This document shows positions 40,201 to 52,200 of a stretch of DNA of 64,000 nt, in pieces. Under the pieces are notes generated by a model. The model had not been told where the DNA came from. It ran no database searches and saw nothing but the letters and a program-made list of their open reading frames with translations. Source of the stretch: Eledone cirrhosa (lineage: Eukaryota > Mollusca > Cephalopoda > Octopoda > Eledonidae); NCBI GenBank assembly GCA_964016885.1, contig OZ024744.1, positions 118,044,197 through 118,108,196 on the forward strand. Direction: 5' to 3'. Positions within the stretch are counted from its first letter, which is position 1; the number at the start of each line of letters is the position of its first letter. The translations under genes were made by a program, and so were the position numbers.

Positions 40201-43200
40201 AAGTACCCAGTACACACTGTAAAGTAGTCATATACGTGTCACAACAAAAAATACCCAGTGCACACTGTAAGGTGGTCAAGTAGGTGTCACAACAAAAAGT
40301 ACCCAGTACACACTGTAAAATTGTCATGTCGGTGTCAGAACAAAAAGTACCCAGAACACAATGTAAAGTGGTGATGTCGGTGTCAGAACAAAAAGTACCC
40401 AGAACACACTGTAAAGTGGTCATGTCGGTGTCAGAACAAAAAGTACCCAGTACACACTGTAAGGTGGTCATGTAGCTGTCACAACAAAAAGTACCCAGTC
40501 CACACTGTAAGGTGGTCATGTAGCTGTCACAACAAAAAGTACCCAGTACACACCGTAAGGTGGTCATGTAGCTGTCACAACAAAAAGTACCCAGTACACA
40601 CTGTAAGGTGGTCATGTAGGTGTCACAACAAAATTACCCTGTACACGTTGCAAAGTGGTCATGTAGGTGTCACAACAAAAAGTACCCAGTCCACACTGTA
40701 TAGTGGTCATGTAGGTGTCACAACAAAAAGTACCCAGTGCACACTGTAAGGTGGTCAAGTAGGTGTCACAACAAAAAGTACCCAGTACACACTGTAAAAT
40801 TGTCATGTCGGTGTCAGAACAAAAAGTACCCAGAACACAATGTAAAGTGGTGATGTCGGTGTCAGAACAAAAAGTACCCAGTCCACACTGTAAGGTGGTC
40901 ATGTAGCTGTCACAACAAAAAGTACCCAGTACACACTGTAAGGTGGTCATGTAGCTGTCACAACAAAAAGTACCCAGTACACACTGTAAGGTGGTCATGT
41001 AGGTGTCACAACAAAATTACCCTGTACACGTTGCAAAGTGGTCATGTAGGTGTCACAACAAAAAGTACCCAGTCCACACTGTATAGTGGTCATGTAGGTG
41101 TCACAACAAAAAGTACCCAGTAGACACTGTAAGGTGGTCATGTAGCTGTCACAACAAAAAGTACCCAGTACACACTGTAAAGTGGCAATATAGCTGTCAC
41201 AACAAAAAGTACCCAGTACACACTGTAAAGTGGTCATGTAGATGTAACAACAAAAAGTACCCAGTACACGCTGCGAAGTGGTCATGTAGGTGTCACAACA
41301 AAAAGTACCCAGGACACATTGTAAAGGGGTCATGTAGATGTAACAACAAAATTACCCAGTACACACTGCAAAGTGGTCATGTAGATGTCACAATAAAAAA
41401 TACCTAGTGCACAATGTAAACTCGTCATGTAGGTGTCACAACAAAATGTACCCAGTACACACTGTAAAGTGGTTGTGTAGGTGTCACAACAAAAAGTACC
41501 CAGTACACACTGTAAAGTGGTCATGTAGGCATTACAACAAAAAGTACCCAGTCCACACTGTTAAGTGGTTATGTAGGTGTCACAACAAATGGTACCCAGT
41601 ACACACTGTAAAGTGGTCATGTAGATGTAGCAACAAAAAGCACCCAGTGCATACTCTAAAATGGTCATGTAAGTATCACAACAAAAAGTACCCAGTCCAC
41701 ACTGTAAAGTGGTCATGTAGGTGTCACAACAAAAAGTACCCAGTGCACACTGTAAAGTGGTCATGTAGGTGTCACAACAAAAAGCACCCAGTCCACACTG
41801 TAAAATAGTCATGTAGGTGTCACAACCAAATGCACCCATTACACACTGTAAAGTGGTCATGTAGGTGTAATGACAAAAAGTAGCCAGTACACACTGTAAA
41901 GTGGTCATGTAGGTGTCACAGCAAAAAGTAACCCGTACACTATAAAGTGGTCATGTAGGTGTCACTGTAATGTGGTCATGTAGGTGTCATGATAAAGAGT
42001 ACCCAGTACACAGTGTAAACTCGTCATGTAGGTGTCACGATAAAATGTACCCAGCACACACTGTAAAGTGGTCATGTAGGTGTCACAACAAAAAGTACCC
42101 AGTCCACACTGTAAAGTCGTCATGTAGGTGTCACAACAAAAAGTACCCAGTCCACCCTGTAAAGTGGTCATGTAGGTGTCACAACAAAAAGTACCCAGTA
42201 CACACTGTAAAGTTGTCATGTAGCTGTCACAACAAAAAGTACCCAGTACACACTGTAAAGTGGTCATGTAGGTGTCACAACAAATAGCACCCAGTACACA
42301 CTGTAAAGTGGTCAAGTTGGTGGGATTTGAACTGAGAGAGCTGAAGTCTGATGTTCTACCGACTTCCGCACTTGTATCACCATCTTTACCAGTTAAAACT
42401 CCACCACAGTACACTGTGACACTTCATAACCAAAAACAATGTCTCTTTTACTTACCTTTACCCATTACTCTACTGAATTGTCTCGGAAGGTCTTCATTAG
42501 TTGGGGTAGCCTCTCCTTCAGAGATCAGAGTTAAATTGGCTTTTCGTATTGATAAATTATCGTTTGTTGCTATGTCAGCATTTGCCTTCATCGGTGTATT
42601 TAGAATACTCTTCAGCTCAGTCAATGCCGTTTTCATTGGACAACCACTTATAATATTCTGAAAACAAAATCAGAGGAATATCTCATTATATAATTGTATG
42701 TGCTGAATTTATATATTTTATGTAAACTAAAGGCAGAGTTTGGCCATTATTGACCTTCCTGATTCAAATCATTTCAAAAATACTTAGGAAGAGTTAAGTA
42801 ATATAACTAACAATTCCATTATTAAGCTACTGCATGGAACATAAATTAAGAAAGCTTCATCATCATCGTCTTCATTTTAATGTTCATTTTCCCAGCTAGC
42901 AAGAGTTGGACAGGTTTACATAGACCAAGCCAGTACTGAAGCGGGGTACTGATCTCCGACAGGGCAGCTATCTGAGAGATCAGTACATCATCATCATTTT
43001 ACATCCACTTTTCTCTGCTTGCAAGGGTGGGACAGGTCCTATTCAGCACAGCATCTCTCCATTCGTCATGGTCCTTTGTCATCTCCACAGTGAGCTTCAG
43101 CGATCTGAGGTCTGCTCTCACCACCTCCGCCCATGTTTTTCATGGTCTTCCTCTACTGGGATTTCATGGCACTTCTTTACCCAGCTGTCATCCTCCATGC

Positions 43201-46200
43201 GCATCACATGTCCATACCATCTCAGTCTTCTCTCCCACACACTACAGCTTATCCCTCTTATACACTTTCTCTCACAACTCATCTATGCTTGGTCGTTCAC
43301 GCACATTGACATTGCACATCCAATGGAGCATGCTTGCTTCATTTCTCTCCAGACGTCGCATATCGTCTGTAGCTGCTGTCCATGTCTCACTACCATGCAG
43401 CATCGCGCATCTCACACAGGCATCATATAACCGACCTTTCGTTTGTAGGGAGAAACCCCTTTTTGTCAACAGAAGAAGCAGTTCCTTAAAATTCTTCCAT
43501 CCTGTCCTTATTCTAGATACTATGGCCTCACAACACCCCCCTCCCATCCTAATCTGATCACCTAGGTATCAGAAGCTACCAACCACTTCTATAGAACCCA
43601 CCTGCATTTGAAAAATGTGTCTATCAATGCGACTTCTACTGTCAAATTTCCCTGTACATCTACTGCATACATATTTTTCCCTACCTGTTAGTTTGTCTGC
43701 TATCCCACTACATCTCCTGTGTATCCAAGATTTGCATTGTGTACATTTTATAGAATTTATGCCAACTCCTTTGCTACATATCGAACCAGGCCATTTCCCT
43801 GATGGAATCAGAGTTTTGTCCTCTTTTCTACTTATCAATACTTTAGTCTTAGCTAGGTTCACTCTCAGTCCTCTTGCTTCCAACTGCTGTTTCCATAGCC
43901 AGAATTTATTCTCTAGCTCCTCTACTGATTCTGCTATAAGAACCAGATCGTCTGCATAGAGAAGTTCCCATGGGCAGCCAGTCTTAAACACCTCTGTTAT
44001 GGCTTGAGGACTATAATGAACAAGAGTGGGCTGGGGACCAAACCCTGATGTACTCCTATTTGTATCTAGAATTCCTCACTAAACTCCATTTCTATTCTCA
44101 CTGACAGCATCCCTGTACATAGCTTGCACTGTACTCACAAGCCATTCCTCTACACCTAGTTTCCTTAGGGACCACCAGATGACAGATTGGGGTACTTTGT
44201 CCAAGGCCTTCTCTAGGTCAACAAAAGCTGTTGTTGAATATTTTTGCAACCTCTATTTAGTGAAAGATCTTGTTTATAGTAGGTAGATCTTTTACAATGT
44301 ATTGTATCTCAAATCTTGATAGTTTTTTAAAGACCAACTTCAAGATGTCCTCTCTCAGACTGGTAATGTTTCTCTTGTTGAATCTTTTCATAATCACCAT
44401 GTTAATTTAAATAGAATCCCTTTAAAATAGGTAAGGGTTATGGTGGGTTGGTATCAAAAGAGTTAATAAATATTGGTTTGTTTTAATGTATTACTATTTT
44501 GTGTGTATAAAGTTCCTAATTACCTGTTCTAAGGTCATCAGAAGCTTGTGTCTGTCTTTTAATTTCTGTATACTTAATACTATCTTGTGTCGAGCTCCTT
44601 TTGTCACATTCTGAAACAAAAAAACAAATTTCTTATATAAAAATTAAATCAATGCTTTAGTATTGAATGTAATCTATCCATAAATGCACATCATCATTAA
44701 AACCACCGCCACCACCATCAAAACCATCACCATCACCATCATTATTATTGTCATTTATACTTCTGTTTTTCCATAGTTGCATGGGTTGGATGAAACTCTT
44801 TGAAACATTGTTTCCTACATCCAAATGCCATTCCCGATGCCAACCTCCACCTGATATGGATCTACACATGACTAACTGCTGACTAGTGGGACCTCACTTT
44901 ATGCAGAACATAAACAAAAATTACTATCTGCACAGGCATTGTCGAATACAATGAGATGACATGTCAAAAGACAAACACACAAAATTATGAAGGACTTTGT
45001 ATAGTTTCTGTCTACCAGGCATTAGATATCCCCAGGCTAGTGCTCAATGTGCCACATAGTAGGAGCCCAAACCATGTGGTTACAAAGGAAACAACCCCAC
45101 TGTTAAACCTGTTCCGTTTCTTGCTATATTTAACTTATTATAAAAGGTAATCCACTTAAGTACCAAATACAAAACTTGATCAAATCACCACTACCACCAC
45201 CACCACTACCACCATCACCATCATTATCATTATCATCATCACCACAACCACTACTATCACCATCACATCACTACCACCATCATCATCATGACTCATCACC
45301 ATCACCGTCTAACATCTATTTTCCATGTTTGCATGGGTTAGATGGTTGTCATGCATTGAGGCCTGACTGATCAGGTGAATAGGTCCTTCATGTAAATTGT
45401 TTTACCCTGGTTTCTATAGCTAGATGTCCTTCCTAACACCAACCACTTTACAGAGTGTACTGGGTGTATGGTTTCTATAGCTGGATGCCCTTCCTAACAC
45501 CATCTACCTTACAGAGTGTACTGCGTGTCTGGTTTCTGTGTCTGGTTGTCCTTCCTAACACCAACCACATTACAGAGTGTTCTGGAAGCATGCTTCCTTC
45601 TAGTTTGCCTTCTGTCTCCAAGTTTTCTTTTAGCTCTGATTCTAAAGTCTCTTATCACTATGTTATGTTGGGTTGTACACTCCTCCCCGGGGAAGACCTT
45701 TGTGTGTACAACCATAAGTTTGTTTGGGCTTCTGGTGAGGATAAAATCAAGCAGGCTTTTGTGCTCCCCTGATTTGTAGGTGATCAAGTGATTAGCTGGG
45801 CTTTTTTAAGTTTGTGATATAGATATGTTTCTTTATTAGCCACAGGGGCACAAAAGAAGGGGACAAATACAAAGGGGGAAGTTTACATACAATAAAAACG
45901 TGTAAAATATTATCACAAATGCAAATTAAAAGTTAATCGATTTTCCCCAATAGGGGGAGACAGTTCATATGGGTAACACATACCCCCGAAAAAATGTGCA
46001 ACCCTCATCTCCAGGAGTACGAAGAGTTTGTTCTCCTTTCCTTTCTTCCTCCTTTTCCTCAACCTACAGGCTGATATAGAGAGAAGGCCCATTCACTCGG
46101 GCCATTCTCGCCACTTTCACCCACCTTTCATAAAACTTGCTGGGGTACAGCACCTCTCTCTCCATCCTGATTCTTCTTCCAAAGTGGTATTTGAAAAAAA

Positions 46201-49200
46201 GAATCAGTTGGCCGGAGAGAAAGGTGTCTGACCTCAGCCCTTTCAACCTTGTCCACCATACAACCTCTTTCGCCATAGCTATCACACAAAGGAAAACCGC
46301 CTCTCCTTCGTTTTTGAAGGAGGGTGGCGGTTTGATCATGACAATGGACTCGGTGGTCAACCGGATTGGTCCCACCTGCAACAGATCTTTTTTGAAGGGT
46401 CCCTGCCCGGGCGCCCATGTCTGTAGAGCTCCTCGGTAGCACTGCCAGGCCAGGGACTTTTGGAAGTTGTCCATTGGTCGCCTTCCTCCACGCCTAGAGT
46501 TTCTCCGAGTTGTCCGGTGAGGAATACGTAGAGATGCCGCAGCCTGAGCGCGTCGTCAGCCACGGCATCCCCAGCCCTCTGTTGGAAGGGTGTTGGCAGC
46601 AGATGGATCTTCTCACCAAAGGAGCCCGCTTCTTCCATAGGAATTGGAAGAGCGCGCGCTCCATTTTGGCGAGCGTTTTTGGCTGGACAAGGCATGACGG
46701 TCAAGCGGTAGTAGATGGCGGACGCTATAAAAGTGTTCGCCACCTCTGCTCGACCTTTCAAGGATAGTTTGCACTTGGCCCACTTCTGGGTGAGTGCAAA
46801 CACTTTGGCCGACACCTCGTTCCAGTTCTTTTCTACCTGGAGGTCCAGACCAAACCAGACCCCGAGCAGCTTCACCGGTCCTTCGATCCACCGTCCGACG
46901 ACGCCATTGGAAGGCATCGCTTTGCCTCTCCGCAATCCGAGTTGCAAACCGATGGACTTGTCCCGGTTCAGCTTAGCTCCTGTGAACCTTTCGTATTCCT
47001 TCAGTAAGGTGCCGACTTCCTCGATTTGTGAGGTGCTCGACACCATTACTGTCACGTCGTTGGCGTAGGCCGATGCCACTTTCCGCAGTCCCGGTTCCAG
47101 AGAGATGCCCTGCAATAGCTCCAACTTCCGCAGTAGAGGCTCGAGAGTCAGTACGTACAGAAGGGAGGAGAGAGGGTATCCCTGTTGGATGGATCGTGTG
47201 ATATGGAACGACTCCGAGAGGTAGCCGTTCACTTTGACCCTTGAGCAGATGTTGCTGTTGTGCATTGCAGCAATCCAGCGCCTGAACACGGGTCCAAAGC
47301 CTGCGCCTCGAGCACCACATCCAGGTAACGATGGTCAACCCTCTCGAAAGCCTTAGACAGATCCAAGTTGATCAGGGCCCCACCGAAGCCGGCTTTACAC
47401 TCTACTCTCTCTCTACGATGTATTGCATGAGGTGGAGGTTGTCGTGTATGGACCTGGTCGGGATTGTGCATGTCTGCGCTTCTCCCACCAGGTTTTCGAC
47501 GACAAGCGCCAGCCTCTTTGCCAACACCTTGGCCAAAATCTGTAAATCTGTGTTGAGCAGAGTTATGGGCCAGAAGTTGCCTATGTCATCCCCCTTATTC
47601 TCGTCCTTCCTGACTAGTGTGATTACGCCCCTGGTCACAGAACTAGGAATTCTCCCGTTCTGCTGCCAGTTGCAGTAGACCGCTTCCAGGAGAACAGAGA
47701 ACAAGTCCGGCATTGCTACGTAAAATTCATAGGGTAGACCGTCGAGACCTGGAGATTTGCGTTTGCCGCATTGGCTCAGCGCGTCCTCTATCTCAGCGGC
47801 TGAAATCGGCCTTTCGCAGACCTTCGCCTCTCTGTCCGAGAGTCGCGGTAGGCCGTCGAGGAATGGACCGAAATCTATAGCCCCTCCTGCCCGAACAGCT
47901 GAGCAAAGTGCCGCTGAAAGGCCGCGCACATCTGCTTCGGCTCACACATCCGTCTTGGTCCTTCAAAGACCGAATTGTGGACTTGTTGTCACTTTTCGCC
48001 TCCATCACCCGGGCCCAGCTAACAGCTTTGGCTCCCTCGTTACCCAGAGCACGTATTTTGCTTCTGACAACGCAGCCCTCGTGCTTTGCATCGAAGAACT
48101 GGTCCAAGGCCGTTCTCGTTGCTAGCACGCTGGCTACATTGCCACTTCTACTTTATCTACCAGTTCCTTCTTGGTCCTATTTCTATCTAACACTAATTCT
48201 TTACTAAAAACTAATGAGTCTAATCTAACTTCCCTCTTGAGAGAGTACCACCATCTGTTGTTGACAATGGCCCCTGTCAAGTGCTGTTTAACTAAAGTGC
48301 TAATCCGCTTACTGTAAGCTTTGTTTGTCGGTAAGGACAAGTTTAGCTTCCAGTAACCAGGTCCTTGACTATGGGTTCTATCAAGGTTGACCACTCCGGT
48401 CACCAACTTGCGATCCGAATAGTCAACCATGAACATTCGTGGACAGCTTAATATGTCCCTATCCTTGTTTCTAACTAGGAACCTATCTAGGTACGACCTA
48501 GATGTTGTGCTGCGATTAGTCCACGTCCACAGTCGGAAAATCTAGTCGATATCTATCGGCCGATTAACCGTTTGAGGCTGTTACAGCCCCCTCTATCGGG
48601 ACATGCCCCTACATAGTCCCAACGTGCATCCAGGATACCATTCCAGTCCCCCACTAAAAGCAAGGAGCAGGACGTTCCAATCAGACTATCTGCAATACAA
48701 AACTTCAAGAGCCTTGATACCTCCTCATTTCTTGTACCATACCCAAAGCCTCTGTAGACACCATGGATGCCCTTACAGCATTGCCCAACATATTCACTGA
48801 AAGTGACCAGCCATGACTATAATACCTCTACCACTTGATAAAGAGGTAGTTTACATATGAGTCTCATAAAAGTGGTCTTTCAGTTCATGTCATCCTGTTT
48901 CTGGTCTATGTAGAAATAATTGTCGCAGTTATCTAACCTAGGACCAGTCTAAGTTTAATGATTCTGTCATTCACCATAGTCACCTTACAGGCGAAACCAA
49001 GAAGTAGGAGACCCAGGGGTAGATCACGATCAAGATGGTTGGATAAGATCCATGAGCTTGGCTGGTCATGCTTGGGGATCCAGCTGGATCAGTTGGAGGT
49101 GGTTGCCTCTGACAGGACCCACTGGAGGGAATGTTTGAGGACCCTGCCCCCACGACCTTCACAATGGTTCACAGACAGTCTCAAATTCATTTGACTGGAG

Positions 49201-52200
49201 TTTGGTCCATGTCAGATTGGACTTAAGCTGGTCCTTGTTCTTTCGACAACATTGGATCCAACACGAAAAGAAACCAACATCAACAATATTATTTTTCTTT
49301 GATGAAGAATTAACTTCAAAATATCAGATTCCTTTTTTTTCCTAAAATTAACCAAACTCAATTTTTCCCCAACACAAACCGCCACCTATCCCCTCAGATA
49401 TTTTATATGTAAAGGACTTCAGCAGGGGTGTTGGGTTTACAATCACAATATTGCAGGTTCAATTTCTTGACAAGGTAGTGAGTTGTTTTCTTGAACAAAG
49501 CATTTCGTTTCACATTGCTCTAGTACACTCAGCTGAAAATAAGTATCAACAGTAGTAGCTGGGAGTTTAACCCTGCAATAGGCTAGCATCCTGTCCAGGG
49601 GGAAGAAAGTCTTGTACTTTCAGTCACTTAACACCAATGAAACTACAACAGACTCTGGGCTTTGACTTTTATGTTTATATAACTTGAAGAGAAACAACAC
49701 CTAGGAGGATGAGGACAGTGAGGATGAAGCGGAGGATGAGTTTTTTCTGTAGCTGAGATAGATACCTGTTCTTCAAGCCATTGTTCAGAAAGATCCATCA
49801 TATCTTCATAACTCAACAACTGAAATAAGTAGGAGTATTTGTGTAAGCGCAGAGTTTTCAACCAAATAGGTACATCTGAAAAACATTTACAACAGACAAA
49901 ATCAAAATCAAAACAATATTTACAGACAAACAAACATTTTTTTACAAAATACTTGTTCTAAAGTTTTATTATAGTATGTAGAACAAATACTCTCGGGCCT
50001 CAAATAATGGGGGAGGGGGGGGGGATAAGAGCAGGGGTTGGAAAATTGGTAATCTTTCTAGGTTGTCTCATTTTTAAAAAACCAGAATTAGTCGTTTAGT
50101 TTACATATTGAGACCCCAACCCATCCTATTTATTTTATACTGTATGGGATTATTTCTAGTAATGTACGTTATTCTCAGGAAAGCATCACTTGCTGTGTAG
50201 TTAGTTACTATCAGTGTTTCAGACACAGTCTCTCCCTCACTCTACTTCACTCTCAACATTTTGTTTTGGTTTAAACCATTTCGAGTGATCAATAACCTTC
50301 AGGAACGAATTATGTTTGTGAACCAAGGTTCCACCGTATAGCTTTGTTTTTTCTGATACAAATATCAAATTTTTGTCCTAAAGTTCAAATCCTCAACCCC
50401 TGAAGAGTCTCATTGATGCTTGAGGTCACTAACAATCACTTTTGAAGGAGGATGGTCCCTGTTCTAAGGTGTAAAATACTAATCTTACCTTGCATGCCAC
50501 TACCAGGTTCTGTAAAACTATTCCGGATAGGTTGTCCACCTTCATCTTGATGTGTGTCACTGCCACTCCCCGAAGAAGTGACACTGCTCTGGGGTGATAA
50601 TGGTGCATGATCGGAGCTGCTAGAAAATGGACGTACATGGGGGTAAAGATCTTCACATTTAGCCAACCAGTCGGATATATTGTCAGGAGGTGTGACTGAT
50701 GTCGTTCGACGCAATGGAGCATGTAAATTACTACCTAGAAAACAAAGGAAACAAAGATACTTAGAGGACCGAGAAATTTGAATAAATTAGCATTAATAAT
50801 GGTGGTGGTGGTGGTGGTGGTAATGGTGTTAGTTGTGGTGAGGATGGTGATAGTGGTGATGATGATGGTGGTGCTGATGGTGATGGTGGTGGTGATAATG
50901 ATGATGGCAGTGGTGACGATGATGGTGGTGATGATGATGATGATGATGATGGTTGTGATGGTGGTGGTGGTGATGATCTTTCTCACATGTTAATACAGCA
51001 ACAAATGATGTTAATAGTGGAGCTGGATGCTCTGTGAGTATAATAGCCAGAATAAGGATAGGGAGCTACTACCACTGTTGACCACTATGGTACCATAGAA
51101 GTAGTTGATAGCTTTTGTTACCTAGGTGATCTAATTAACAGTGGAGGAGGTTGTTCTGAGAACATACTAGCTGGAATAAGGTAAAAGTTTATGGAACTGC
51201 TACCACTGTGAGAAGTGTGATGCTACATGGTAGAGAAACATGGGCTGTGACTGCAGAAGACGTGGTGCTACACGGTAGTGAAACATGTTATGTGACTAGA
51301 AGACATGTGGTGCTACACGGTAGTGAAACATGGGCTGTGACTGTAGAAGACATGTGGTGCTACATGGTAGAGAAACATGGGCTGTGACTGCAGAAGACGT
51401 GGTGCTACACGGTAGTGAAACATGGGCTGTGACTGCAGAAGACGTGGTGCTACACGGTAGTGAAACATGGGCTGTGACTGTAGAAGACGTGGTGCTACAT
51501 GGTAGAGAAACATGGGCTGTGACTGTAGAAGACGTGGTGCTACATGGTAGAGAAACATGGGCTGTGACTGCAGAAGACGGGGTGCTACACGGTAGTGAAA
51601 CATGGGCTGTGACTGCAGAAGACGTGGTGCTACACGGTAGTGAAACATGGGCTGTGACTGTAGAAGATATGTGGTGCTACATGGTAGTGAAACATGGGCT
51701 GTGACTGTAGAAGATATGTGGTGCTACATGGTAGTGAAACATGTTATGTGACTAGAAGACATGTGGTGCTACATGATAGTGAAGCATGGAATGTGACTAG
51801 AAGACATGTGGTGCTACATGATAGTGAAGCATGGGATGTGACTGTAGAAGATGTGGTGCTACATGGTAGTGAAACATGGGATGTGACTGTAGAAGACATG
51901 TGGTGCTACATGGTAGTGAAACATGGGTTGTGACTGTAGAAGACATGTGGTTCTACATGGTAGTGAAACATGGGCTGTGACAGAAGACATGTGGTGCTAC
52001 ATGGTAGTGAAACATGGGTTGTGACTGTAGAACACATGTGGTTCTACATGGTAGTGAAACATGGGCTGTGACTGTAGAAGATATGTGGTGCTACATGGTA
52101 GTGAAACATGTTATGTGACTAGAAGACATGTGGTGCTACATGATAGTGAAGCATGGGATGTGACTGTAGAAGACATGTGGTGCTACATGGTAGTGAAACA

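Noticed and set aside
34845..42414. Cys-rich repeats ([16 protein letters not shown]) as metallothionein-like proteins
   Set aside because: The 48-bp unit is open in several frames on both strands and matches SINE tails.
46028..48207. Plus-strand frames of 60 to 122 codons over the Tx1-like LINE
   Set aside because: They are antisense shadows of the minus-strand ORF2.
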